A stretch of 64,000 bases of DNA from Candidatus Binataceae bacterium (lineage in GTDB: Bacteria > Desulfobacterota > Binatia > Binatales > Binataceae), in the NCBI GenBank assembly GCA_035650475.1, contig DASRHP010000006.1, positions 124,001 through 188,000 on the forward strand. Direction: 5' to 3'. The notes under the pieces were generated by a model. That model was given only the letters and a program-made list of their open reading frames with translations. It made no database searches and was not told where the DNA came from. Shown piece after piece: positions 25,785 through 34,273 of this stretch. Position numbers and translations under genes: made by a program. Numbering within the stretch: the stretch's first letter is position 1; each line of letters opens with the position of its first letter.

Positions 25785-27017
25785 ATGGCCGCGTCGCAAC
25801 GTCTGATGGGCGGAAACTGTCCTGCCAGCCGGAGCTTTGCGTTGGCGGCGCTGATACTCGCGCTGGTCGGTACGGGATGTGAGCGCGGGCGCGCGCCGGC
25901 GCGCCAGCTCAACGTCGCGCTGGCGCTGTTTCCCAACGAGGCCGCGAATTACCGTCGCTTCGTGCGCCCATTCGAGGCCGCTTCGGGCGCGCGCGTCAAC
26001 CTTATTGCTCAGAGCTACGGCGATCTCCTCGACGTCCTACGTGCGTCGGCGGGCACCCCGCGCGGCGGCGCGCTCGACCTCGTCGAGCTCGACCTGGCGA
26101 TGCTGGGCGAGGCGCGCTACGCCGTGCGCCCGCTGGACGCGATCGTGCCGCGGTCGGCGCGCGCGCTGTTTCCCGCCGTCGCGTGGGACGCCGCGACTCA
26201 CGGCGGCCGTCTCTATTTCGTGCCGCATCGCCTGATGTGGGAGGCAATGATCTACAACCGGCGCGAGGTGCGCCGTCCGCCGGCGACCTGGGACGAGCTC
26301 GCGCGTTTCGCCCACGCTCATCCGGGCAAGCTCGCGCTCAAGGCGGCACGCTACGAGGGCGCGGTGTGCGACGTGATGCCGTTTGTATGGGCCGCCGGCG
26401 GCGACGCGCTCGATCCGCGCGCGCCGGGCGCGCGCGAAGCCTTCGGGTTTCTCAGCACCCTTGCGCCGTATCTCAACCCGGAGTCGGCCGTGTTCCGCGA
26501 AATGTCGGTGCTCGAAGCGCAGGCGCGCGGCGCGGTCTGGATCCATTTCAACTGGCCGTTTGCGATCGGCTACCTGGCCTCCAAGGGGCTCGCGCCCGGC
26601 GAGGATCTGAGCGCGCCGCTGCCGGCCGGGCCCGACGGGCGGCGCGCCACGCCGCTCGGCGGCGGCTACCTGGCGATTCCGCGCTCGGCCTCCCATCCGG
26701 AGCTCGCCGCCGAATTCATCAGGTATCTCCTGACGGCCGGCACGCAGCGGCGGCTCAGCGCCGACCTCGGATGGTACGGTTCGGTTGCGCCACCCGCGCA
26801 AAGCGCCGAGGCCGCGCTGTACGCGGGGTTCGCCGCGATGCGCCCGTACGTGCGCGCGCGGCCGGCGATCCGATGCTATACGGCTCTGAGTAACCGATGG
26901 CAGCGCGCGCTCCGCGCCCTGCTCTTCGACGGCGACTCGCCGTCCGCCGCGCTGGCCATCGCCGCCGCCGGCGGCACCGTGCAGGAAACGTTTGCCGGCG
27001 GATGCGCCGCGCGATGA
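25785..27017 (+). CDS. ABC transporter sugar-binding lipoprotein
   Basis: A 410-residue family 1 extracellular solute-binding protein. A hydrophobic leader (SFALAALILALVGTGC) ends in a Cys that is the likely lipidation site, although Gly at -3 makes the lipobox imperfect. The mature domain has the usual open/closed clamshell pattern, with VALALFPNEAANYRRFVRPFE and IPRSASHPELAAEFIRYLLT. Its operon holds trehalose synthesis genes and two permeases with an ATPase, so trehalose or a related disaccharide is the likely ligand (inference). Confidence 0.88.
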   Translation: MAASQRLMGGNCPASRSFALAALILALVGTGCERGRAPARQLNVALALFPNEAANYRRFVRPFEAASGARVNLIAQSYGDLLDVLRASAGTPRGGALDLVELDLAMLGEARYAVRPLDAIVPRSARALFPAVAWDAATHGGRLYFVPHRLMWEAMIYNRREVRRPPATWDELARFAHAHPGKLALKAARYEGAVCDVMPFVWAAGGDALDPRAPGAREAFGFLSTLAPYLNPESAVFREMSVLEAQARGAVWIHFNWPFAIGYLASKGLAPGEDLSAPLPAGPDGRRATPLGGGYLAIPRSASHPELAAEFIRYLLTAGTQRRLSADLGWYGSVAPPAQSAEAALYAGFAAMRPYVRARPAIRCYTALSNRWQRALRALLFDGDSPSAALAIAAAGGTVQETFAGGCAAR

Positions 27018-27066
27018 GCGCACGCCTGCAAAGCGCGGTCGGAGGATCGCAACCCGGGACGAACCG

Positions 27067-27918
27067 ATGAATCGCGCCGGCCGCACGATGAGAGCCGTGT
27101 TCATCGCCGTGCCGGCGCTCTTCATGGCGATTTTCCTGGTGCTGCCGGCGGTAAGCGGCGCCGTGCTCTCGTTCGACGTCGGCGGCCGCCTGTCGCTCGG
27201 CAACTACCGCGCGCTGCTCGGCGACCGGATGTTCTGGCGCGCGCTGCTCGGCAACCTGGCGATTCCGCTCGGCAGCCTCGCGATCGAATTTGCGCTGGCG
27301 CTCGGGCTTGCGCTCTACCTTGGCGCACGGCGCAAGCCGCCGGCGGCAGTCGAGGTCGCGGCGATTCTGCCGTTCGCGATTCCCGAGATCGTCCTGCTCG
27401 CGATCGCCCGCTACATCTTTATCCCGCGCGGCTACCTCAACGGCGCCCTCCTCGCGGCGGGCGGCGCGCCGCTCGGATGGCTGCGGCCGGGAAGCGCGCT
27501 CGCGTCGCTGGTCGTGATGGCGGTCGATGCTTGGCACGTCACGCCGGTCGTGATGCTGATTCTGCTCGCCGGCCTCCAGACGATCCCGCCCGAGCTTTAC
27601 GAGGCTGCCGCGCTCGACGGCGCGGGCGCGCTCCAGACGTTCCGCCACGTCACGCTGCCGCTGCTGACTCCGGCGCTGGTCGGCGCGCTGGTGCTGCGCG
27701 GGGTCGATGCGCTGCGCATCTTCTCGACCACCCTGGTGCTGACCGGCGCCGAAGGCACACCGGTGCTCTCGACCTACGCGTATCTGTTGTGGAGCGACTC
27801 GCAGGAGCCGCGCGTCGCGATGGCGGCGGCGATGATGCTGGCGGCGATGGTGACACTGATGGGGCTGGCGGGAATCGCGCTGGGCCGGCGCTTCGGCGCC
27901 TCTGGAGTGGCGGCGTGA
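27067..27918 (+). CDS. ABC sugar permease, MalF/SugA type
   Basis: A 283-residue inner-membrane protein with about six transmembrane helices, the first being AVFIAVPALFMAIFLVLPAV. The cytoplasmic EAA loop that docks the ATPase is YEAAALDGAGALQTFRHVTLP. The ATG at 27067 has no close ribosome binding site (GGAGG is 21 nt away), so coupling or a different start is possible. It pairs with the next gene to form the channel. Confidence 0.9.
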   Translation: MNRAGRTMRAVFIAVPALFMAIFLVLPAVSGAVLSFDVGGRLSLGNYRALLGDRMFWRALLGNLAIPLGSLAIEFALALGLALYLGARRKPPAAVEVAAILPFAIPEIVLLAIARYIFIPRGYLNGALLAAGGAPLGWLRPGSALASLVVMAVDAWHVTPVVMLILLAGLQTIPPELYEAAALDGAGALQTFRHVTLPLLTPALVGALVLRGVDALRIFSTTLVLTGAEGTPVLSTYAYLLWSDSQEPRVAMAAAMMLAAMVTLMGLAGIALGRRFGASGVAA

Positions 27919-27955
27919 ACGCGTATCGATGTGTGGGCGGCGGAGGGGCCGCGCA

Positions 27956-28780
27956 ATGAATCGGCGGGCGGGCGCGGGATGGGCGGCGGTGCGCGCGGCG
28001 ATCGCCGCGGCGATCGTGCTCGGCGCCGCGCTTCCGCTCTACCTGCTGCTTAAGCAGGCGATCACGCCCGAGCGCGAGAGCTTCGCCTGGCCGCCGCTGT
28101 GGCTGCCCCATCGGATCGTCGGCACCCATCTGCACGCCGTTTTCGCGCTGCCCGAACTGCGCGGCGCGATCCTGCTGAGTCTCGGCATTGCCCTGCTGAG
28201 CGCCGCGCTCGCAACCGCGCTCGGGGCGATGCTCGGCTACGCGATGGCGCGCTCGGGGGCGGGACGCGCGGCCGGCTTCGGCGCGCTGACGGCGGCGCGC
28301 CTGCTGCCAATGATCGCGGTCGCGATTCCGCTCGCAATCGGGATGGGGCGTGTCGGGCTGTACGACTCGCCAAGCGGGCTCGGCCTTGCGCTGGTCCATA
28401 GCGCGCTCGCGCTGCCGGTGGCGGCGCTGATGGTCTATCCGGCCTTCGCCGCGCTGCCGCGCGAGGTCGAGGAGGCGGCGTGGCTCGACGGCGCCTCGCC
28501 CGCGCGCGTCTTTGTGCTGATCGATCTGCCGCAGGCGCGCGGCGCGCTCGCCGGCGCCTTCGTGATGGCGTTCATCCTGAGCTGGGACGAGTTCGGCTAC
28601 GCGCTGTTGATCCAGGTGACCCATCGCACGCTTCCGCCCCTGCTCTACTACTACATGGTCTTCGGCGACGTCGGCGCGGCGAGCGCGCTTGCGCTGCTGA
28701 TGATGGTTCCGGCGGTGTGCCTGGTGATCGCGCTCGGCCCGATGCTGCGCGGCGCGATGGCCGCGGGGGGGCTGCGGTGA
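27956..28780 (+). CDS. ABC sugar permease, MalG/SugB type
   Basis: A 274-residue second permease, with an N-terminal helix VRAAIAAAIVLGAALPLYLLL and four to five more membrane segments. The EAA loop reads VEEAAWLDGASPARVFVLIDLP. GGAGGGG lies 7 nt before the ATG. Its TGA stop overlaps the GTG start of the ATPase gene by 4 nt (GTGA), indicating translational coupling. Confidence 0.9.
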   Translation: MNRRAGAGWAAVRAAIAAAIVLGAALPLYLLLKQAITPERESFAWPPLWLPHRIVGTHLHAVFALPELRGAILLSLGIALLSAALATALGAMLGYAMARSGAGRAAGFGALTAARLLPMIAVAIPLAIGMGRVGLYDSPSGLGLALVHSALALPVAALMVYPAFAALPREVEEAAWLDGASPARVFVLIDLPQARGALAGAFVMAFILSWDEFGYALLIQVTHRTLPPLLYYYMVFGDVGAASALALLMMVPAVCLVIALGPMLRGAMAAGGLR

Positions 28781-29892
28781 GCGCCACGCGCGAAGCGGCC
28801 GCGGCGCCCGTGCTGCGCCTGCGCGGGGTCCGCCGTCGCTTCGCCTCCGGCGGCGGGCTCGACGCGATCGACCTTGAAATTGCCGCCGGCGAATTCTTCG
28901 TCCTGCTCGGGCCGTCCGGATGCGGCAAGAGTACGCTGCTCAGGCTGGTCGCCGGGCTCGACACGCCGCAAAGCGGCGCGATCGAACTGGGCGGGCGCGC
29001 GCTCGGCGACGGCGCCGGCGGGCGCGGAGAGGTCGCGATGGTGTTCCAGAATTTCGCGCTCTACCCGCACCTGAGCGCCTTTGACAATATCGCCTTTCCG
29101 CTGCGGCTGCGCCGAATGGGGAGCGGAGAGATCGCGCGGCGCGTCGGCGCGGCTGCCAAAATGGCAGGGCTGGATCTCGACCTCGGCCGCCGCCCGCACG
29201 AGCTCTCAGGCGGCGAGCGCCAGCGCGTCGCGCTCGCCCGCGCGTTGGTGCGCGAGCCGCGCGTGGTCCTGATGGACGAACCGCTCTCCAGCCTCGACCC
29301 GCAGCTACGCCAGAGCCTGCGCGTCGAGCTGAAGGAGTTCCATCGCCGCACCGGCCGCACCTTCCTCTACGTCACCCACGACCAGACCGACGCGCTCACG
29401 CTTGCCGACCGGCTCGCGGTGATGCGCGCCGGGCGGATCGAACAGGTCGGCACGCCCGCGGAGGTTTACGATCGTCCGCAGACCGAATTCGTTGCCCGCT
29501 TTGTCGGCGAACCGGCGATGAACCTGGTGCGCGTGGCACTCGCGCCCAAGCGCGAGGCGCTGATGCTCGGCGATGCGCGCGTCGCCGTGCAACCGCCGTC
29601 GGCGGTCGATAGCGACGTCACGCTCGGCATGCGGCCCAGCGACCTGTCGGTGAGCGTGAGCAGCCCGCACAAGTCCCCGGCTTGCGCCGCCGACGCGGTC
29701 GAGATCCCGGGCGAGGTCGAGGATGCCGAGTTCGTGGGTGCCCGCTACCTGGTTACGGTGCGGGTCGGCGCGAGCTTGAGCCTCAAGGCCGAAAGCGCCG
29801 AGCGGCTCGAGCCGACGACGCCGGTTATGCTCGCGATGCGCCGCGCGCGGCTGCATTTCTTCGACCCCGCCTCCGGCCGCCGCCTGGAATAG
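28777..29892 (+). CDS. ABC transporter ATPase, MalK/UgpC type
   Basis: A 371-residue ATPase that powers the sugar importer. Walker A is GPSGCGKST (about residues 45-53), the Q-loop is VFQNFALYPH, the signature is LSGGERQ, Walker B is VVLMDEP and the H-loop THDQTDA. About 130 C-terminal residues form the OB-fold (TOBE) regulatory domain seen in MalK-type proteins. The GTG start overlaps the stop of the second permease. It ends the otsA to ABC operon. Confidence 0.93.
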   Translation: MSATREAAAAPVLRLRGVRRRFASGGGLDAIDLEIAAGEFFVLLGPSGCGKSTLLRLVAGLDTPQSGAIELGGRALGDGAGGRGEVAMVFQNFALYPHLSAFDNIAFPLRLRRMGSGEIARRVGAAAKMAGLDLDLGRRPHELSGGERQRVALARALVREPRVVLMDEPLSSLDPQLRQSLRVELKEFHRRTGRTFLYVTHDQTDALTLADRLAVMRAGRIEQVGTPAEVYDRPQTEFVARFVGEPAMNLVRVALAPKREALMLGDARVAVQPPSAVDSDVTLGMRPSDLSVSVSSPHKSPACAADAVEIPGEVEDAEFVGARYLVTVRVGASLSLKAESAERLEPTTPVMLAMRRARLHFFDPASGRRLE

Positions 29893-29994
29893 TACACGTG
29901 CCTGCGTGTCCGCCCTCAAGAACCGGCCTTGCGTAAATTGACGGGCGCTGCAAGAGTAGCGGCGACATTGATTCCCTTGAGGACGCCTTTACGA

Positions 29995-31158
29995 ATGGCC
30001 CAACCCAAGCTTTTTCCGCTGACCGTGGTCGGTTCGTGGTCACGGCCCGACTGGCTGGTGCGTGCGCTGCGCCAACGCCAGGCCGGCGAACTGTCCGCCG
30101 CCGAGTTCGACCAGATCGCCGACGACGCCGTGCTCGCCGCGATCAAATACCAGGAGGACGCCGGCGTCGATATCGTCGCCGATGGCGAGGTGCGGCGCGA
30201 CAACTTCTATTCCTTCGTGGTCGACAAGCTTGGCGGGATGAAGCTGATGAAGCTCTCCGAGCTGCTCGACTACGTCAAGGATCGCGCCGGCTTCGAGGAG
30301 ATCCTGCGCGCGCTCGACGTTCCCGCCTTCGCGATCAAGAGCCCGATCGCGATTGAGAAGATAAGCGAGCGCGACGGCCTGGCGGTGGACGAGGCCAGGT
30401 TCCTCAAGGAGCACACCAGCCGCGCGACCAAGGTCCCGCTGCCCGGTCCCTACCTGCTTACGCGCTCGAGCTGGTTCGAGGGGCTCTCCGACAAGGCCTA
30501 TCCGCGGCGCGAGGACCTCGCGCGCGACGTGGTGAAAATCCTGCGCCGCGAGATCGTGCGGCTCAAGGAGCTCGGCATCGATTTCATTCAGCTCGACGAA
30601 CCCTCGCTTTCGCAGGTGGTGTACGGCGACGAGGCCGAGCAGACCTTCATGTGCGCCGCGCTCGGCTCGCGCAGCGACCCGACCAACGAGCTGGAGTTCG
30701 CCGTGCGCCTGATGAACGAGACGGTGGACGGAATCGAGGGCGTGCACTTCGGCGTCCACGTCTGCCGCGGCAACTGGAGCCGCAAGGAGAGCGTCCTGCT
30801 CCAGGGTAACTACGGGCCGCTGCTGCCGTGGCTGATGCGCATGAACGTCCATCAGCTGGTGCTCGAGATGGCGACCCCGCGCGCCGGCGAAATCGAGGTC
30901 TTCAAGGAGTACCGCAACGAGAAGGAGCTCGGTCTGGGTGTGAGCAATCCGCGCACCGACGAGATCGAAGCGCCCGAGCAGATCGTGCGCCGGGTCAAGG
31001 AGGTCCTGCGCTACTTCGACCCCGACAAGATCTACCTCAATCCCGACTGCGGCTTCGGCACCTTTGCCGAGCGTTGCGTCAATACCGCACCGGTCGCTTA
31101 CCGCAAGCTGCAAGCGATCGCGCGGGCGGCCGAAATTTTGCGCAGGGAGTACGCGTGA
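29995..31158 (+). CDS. MetE-like (cobalamin-independent methionine synthase C-domain) protein
   Basis: A 387-residue single-domain protein matching the C-terminal catalytic barrel of MetE; the MetE N-terminal half is absent. Zinc ligands are visible in VHVCRGNW (His, Cys) and in PDCGFGTFAE (Cys). DFIQLDEPSLSQ is the usual substrate strand. Candidates are a core-MetE methyltransferase making methionine from a corrinoid-bound methyl group, or an epoxyalkane:CoM-transferase-like enzyme. Sequence alone cannot decide. GAGGA is 11 nt upstream. It stands alone between the ABC operon and an OsmC gene. A second paralogue is at 48913-50016. Confidence 0.85.
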   Translation: MAQPKLFPLTVVGSWSRPDWLVRALRQRQAGELSAAEFDQIADDAVLAAIKYQEDAGVDIVADGEVRRDNFYSFVVDKLGGMKLMKLSELLDYVKDRAGFEEILRALDVPAFAIKSPIAIEKISERDGLAVDEARFLKEHTSRATKVPLPGPYLLTRSSWFEGLSDKAYPRREDLARDVVKILRREIVRLKELGIDFIQLDEPSLSQVVYGDEAEQTFMCAALGSRSDPTNELEFAVRLMNETVDGIEGVHFGVHVCRGNWSRKESVLLQGNYGPLLPWLMRMNVHQLVLEMATPRAGEIEVFKEYRNEKELGLGVSNPRTDEIEAPEQIVRRVKEVLRYFDPDKIYLNPDCGFGTFAERCVNTAPVAYRKLQAIARAAEILRREYA

Positions 31159-31202
31159 TCACGCCGCCGCGGGCGCGCGACCCGTGGTAAGGAGGCTCAA
31201 TC

Positions 31203-31736
31203 ATGGCTGACGAAAAGACCCTCAATGGCCTGCACCCCGACAAGATCGACCAGATCCTGTGCGCGATGCGCGACGACCCGGCCACGCTCAAAGCGGTCAC
31301 CGGCCCGTGGAAGGCGCGCGTGGTCTGGCAGGGCGGTTTCCGCGCCAAGGCCTACATGCGCAAACACGTGGTCGAGATGGACGAGCCCGAGGGGCTCGAC
31401 GCTACAGACGCCGCCGCCAGCGCCCACGAGCAGCTGCTCTCGGCGATGGGGAGCTGCCTTACGGTCGGCTTCGTGCTCAACGCGACCAAGCGCGGCGTGC
31501 GTATCCACGACCTCGAGGTCGCGCTCGAAGGCAACTTCGACAACATCCTGAAGTGGGCCGGCCATAGCCAGACCGGCAACCCCGGCTATCCGTCGGTCAA
31601 GGCCAAGCTCTTCGTGCGCGCCGACGCCGACGAGAAGACGCTGCGTGAGCTGTGGCGGCTGGCGGTCGAGGGTTCGCCGGTCACCCAGACGATCGCGCGC
31701 CCGACGGAGATCATCACCGAGTTCGAGAAGGTCTGA
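31203..31736 (+). CDS. OsmC-family protein, one cysteine
   Basis: A 177-residue OsmC/Ohr-fold protein. The first active-site element is intact (Glu76 and Cys85 in HEQLLSAMGSCLTVGF). The second, normally CPVS-like, is SPVTQT with Ser158 in place of Cys. A classical two-Cys peroxidase cycle is therefore unlikely, and a one-Cys thiol or carrier role is possible. AAGGAGG sits 6 nt before the ATG. The next gene, a rhodanese, starts 7 nt after the stop, so a sulfur-handling role is plausible. Confidence 0.88.
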   Translation: MADEKTLNGLHPDKIDQILCAMRDDPATLKAVTGPWKARVVWQGGFRAKAYMRKHVVEMDEPEGLDATDAAASAHEQLLSAMGSCLTVGFVLNATKRGVRIHDLEVALEGNFDNILKWAGHSQTGNPGYPSVKAKLFVRADADEKTLRELWRLAVEGSPVTQTIARPTEIITEFEKV

Positions 31737-31743
31737 CGCCGCT

Positions 31744-32517
31744 ATGGTCAAGCTGGTCGGCCCGCAGCGGGTCGCCGAGCGCCTCGGCTCCTCCGCCTTC
31801 GTGCTCGTCGATCCGCGCCGGCCGATGAAGTATCTCTCGGGCCATCTGCCAGGCGCGGTCAACCTGCCCGCCTACCGTGCCTTCGGCGACGATGGCAGGC
31901 TGCTCGACCCGGCGGTGCTCGGCGCGTGGCTTGGCGCGGGCGGCATCGGCGACGGCGCGGCGCCCCTGCTCTACGACTCGCCGCAGGGGCAGAACGCGGC
32001 GATGGTCGCCTGGATCCTCGAGTACCTGGGCGTGCCCGAGGTCTATCTGCTCGACGTCTTCTTCGAGCGATGGAAGTCCGAGGGGCGCGAGGTCGTCTAC
32101 CGCCCGGTCGACGCCACGCCGCGCCGTTTCGTGCCGTCTCCGAATCCGCGTATCCGCGCGACGCTCGACGAGGTCCGCGCCAACGCGAGCGAACGGCTGG
32201 TGGACTTTCGCTCGGCCGAGGAGTTCAACGGCGAGCGCGACCTCGACGGCCGCCCGGGCCATATCCCGCACGCGGTCAATCTGGTCTGGCGCGAACTCAA
32301 CGGCACGGGCGACCGCCTGCTCGCTTCGCGCGAGGAGCTCGAGCGGCAGGTTGCGGCGGCCGGAATCGGACGCGGGCAGAAAGTGATCGCGTACTGCCGC
32401 AGCGGGCCGCGCGCCGCGCTCGGCTATCTCGCGCTCAGCCAGCTCGGCTACGAGGTCCGGCTCTATGACGGCTCGTTTGCAGAGTGGGCGCGGGCCGGGA
32501 TGGCCGTCGAAAGATAG
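31744..32517 (+). CDS. two-domain rhodanese (sulfurtransferase)
   Basis: A 257-residue thiosulfate:cyanide or 3-mercaptopyruvate sulfurtransferase with two rhodanese domains. The N-terminal domain is the inactive one: its loop reads YDSPQGQNA and lacks Cys. The C-terminal domain holds the persulfide-forming Cys218 in AYCRSGPRA. The RSG form suits thiosulfate-type enzymes better than mercaptopyruvate ones, but family overlap is wide. It lies in an operon with the OsmC protein. Confidence 0.9.
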   Translation: MVKLVGPQRVAERLGSSAFVLVDPRRPMKYLSGHLPGAVNLPAYRAFGDDGRLLDPAVLGAWLGAGGIGDGAAPLLYDSPQGQNAAMVAWILEYLGVPEVYLLDVFFERWKSEGREVVYRPVDATPRRFVPSPNPRIRATLDEVRANASERLVDFRSAEEFNGERDLDGRPGHIPHAVNLVWRELNGTGDRLLASREELERQVAAAGIGRGQKVIAYCRSGPRAALGYLALSQLGYEVRLYDGSFAEWARAGMAVER

Positions 32518-32525
32518 TCCGCTCG

Positions 32526-32550
32526 GCCCGCCGCCGTCGCGGCGGCGGGC
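32526..32550. terminator. 11-bp GC hairpin after the rhodanese gene
   Basis: GCCCGCCGCCG (32526-32536) pairs perfectly with CGGCGGCGGGC (32540-32550) across a TCG loop, 8 nt after the rhodanese stop. No T-run follows on either strand, so it is a stable transcript-end hairpin or attenuator rather than a textbook terminator. Confidence 0.45.
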
Positions 32551-32590
32551 GCGTTGACAAACCGCTTCTCCCACCGGAAGATCATTAGCG

Positions 32591-32788
32591 ATGGCACGAG
32601 TCACGGTCGAAGATTGTCTGGAGAAGATTCCGAACCGCTTTGAGCTGGTGCTGGGCGCCGCCAAGCGCGCCAAGCAACTGCTCAAGGGTGCGCGCCCGCT
32701 GGTGGAGACCGACAACAAGGAAGTCGTCACCGCTCTGCGTGAGATCGCAGCCGGCAAGGTTGATCTGAAACGGCCCGAAGGCGCCTGA
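32591..32788 (+). CDS. rpoZ: RNA polymerase omega subunit
   Basis: The 65-residue omega subunit, which helps assemble RNA polymerase. [21 protein letters not shown] and RAKQLLKGA are the conserved core, and [17 protein letters not shown] the conserved second helix. GGAAG precedes the ATG by 10 nt. A perfect -35 hexamer TTGACA lies at 32554-32559, but the matching -10 (GAAGAT at 32577) is weak and would leave almost no leader. Confidence 0.93.
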   Translation: MARVTVEDCLEKIPNRFELVLGAAKRAKQLLKGARPLVETDNKEVVTALREIAAGKVDLKRPEGA

Positions 32789-32912
32789 GGCCGGGCTCCC
32801 AGGGATCAGCCCCGAGCGCCCTCGGGGCCAGCGGCTCGTGGGCCACTCCCGCGCGGATCGTCGGGACAGATGAGCCGCGAGCGGCCGCGCCGGCGGATGT
32901 CCGGAGAATTAT

Positions 32913-34151
32913 TTGGCGCGCAAAGCAGATACCCGCAGGCGCAAGGCTGACCGCGGGCCCGAGGTTCTTCCTCCCGCTCGCCATCGCACCTCGACCGCCC
33001 GCAAGCGGCGCGAGCCGATCCCGGTCGAAGCCGAGATGGTGCCCGACGACAGCGCCGAACTGATCCCCGACGTAGCAGCCAACGAGGCCAGCGCCGCGCA
33101 TGCCGCCGCACCCGAAGTCGGTGCGGAGCAAGAGGGGGCCGGCCTCGAGCACGGTACGAGCGAGACGCAGACTTCGATGCCGGATATCGCCGGGGTCGGC
33201 GATCTCCCCGACGGCTTCGCGCGCGCCGAGGAACTCGGCGAAGGGTCGGGCGCGGGCGAGGAGGTCAGCGAGCAGCGCGCCGAGGGCGAGGAACGCGGCG
33301 CGCTGGTCCCCTTCGATCCGCTCAGCCGCTATCTGGCCGAAATTCGCCGCTTCCCCCTGCTCAGCCGCGAGGAGGAGTTCGAGGTCGCCAAGCGCTATTA
33401 CCGGCATCACGACCCCGCCGACGCCTACACCCTGGTCACCTCCAACCTGCGCTTGGTGGTCAAGATCGCCGGCGAGTTCGCCCACGCCTCGCGCAACCTG
33501 CTCGACCTTATCCAGGAGGGCAACGTCGGCCTGATGGAGGCGGTGCGCAACTTCGACCCCTACCGCGGAATCCGCTTTCCGTCCTACGCGGTATGGTGGG
33601 TGCGCGCCTACATCTACCGCTACCTCATCAACAACTGGCGGCTGGTCAAGATCGGCACCACCCAGGCCCAGCGCAAGCTCTTCTTCAACCTGCGCAAGGA
33701 AACCGAGCGGCTCGAGGCCGAGGGCTTTGCGCCGCAGCCGCGGCTGCTCGCGCAGCGCATCGGGGTCAAGGAGAGCGAGGTGCGCGAGATGCAGGAGCGG
33801 ATGGCGCAAAGCGAGGTCTCACTCGATCAGCCCGTACGCGACGACGAGGACGCGCGCCTGCTCGACGTCCTGCCCGACACCGCACACAACCCCGAAGAGG
33901 CGGCGGCCGAGGACGAATGGCGCAACTTCGCGCGCGAGAAGATCGAGCAGTTCGCCGCCACGCTCAAGGACAAGGAGCTCGAAATTTTTCGCAGCCGCCT
34001 GCTCTCGGAGGAGCCGCCCACGCTGCAGGAAGTCGGCGGCCGCTTCGGGATCAGCCGCGAGCGGGTGCGCCAGATCGAGTCGCGGCTCAAGCGTCGGCTC
34101 AAGGACTTTATCAAGGCGCAGGCCTCCGATATCGAGCACGCCGGCGGCTGA
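32913..34151 (+). CDS. RpoH-type sigma factor with long N-terminal extension
   Basis: A 412-residue sigma-70 family factor of the alternative (sigma-32, heat-shock) type. Region 2 includes LVTSNLRLVVKIAGEF, LIQEGNVGLMEAVRNFDP and FPSYAVWWVRAYIYRYL, and the RpoH hallmark NWRLVKIGTTQAQRKLFFNLRK. Region 4 ends with GRFGISRERVRQIESRLKRRL. About 132 residues precede region 2: a basic stretch followed by an acidic, Ala/Glu-rich low-complexity tail, which normal RpoH (about 285 aa) lacks. The start is TTG with GGAG 6 nt upstream. It lies 124 nt after rpoZ. Confidence 0.9.
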   Translation: MARKADTRRRKADRGPEVLPPARHRTSTARKRREPIPVEAEMVPDDSAELIPDVAANEASAAHAAAPEVGAEQEGAGLEHGTSETQTSMPDIAGVGDLPDGFARAEELGEGSGAGEEVSEQRAEGEERGALVPFDPLSRYLAEIRRFPLLSREEEFEVAKRYYRHHDPADAYTLVTSNLRLVVKIAGEFAHASRNLLDLIQEGNVGLMEAVRNFDPYRGIRFPSYAVWWVRAYIYRYLINNWRLVKIGTTQAQRKLFFNLRKETERLEAEGFAPQPRLLAQRIGVKESEVREMQERMAQSEVSLDQPVRDDEDARLLDVLPDTAHNPEEAAAEDEWRNFAREKIEQFAATLKDKELEIFRSRLLSEEPPTLQEVGGRFGISRERVRQIESRLKRRLKDFIKAQASDIEHAGG

Positions 34152-34273
34152 CGCCGCCGCCGCCGCCGTGCGCCTCCGAAGATTGTGCGCGCGCGCGGGG
34201 CACCCCGTTGCCCAGCGCGTGCGCGTGCTGCGATAATGCGCGTGGGGTGGGCGGCATAGGTCTGCCGGGCCTT

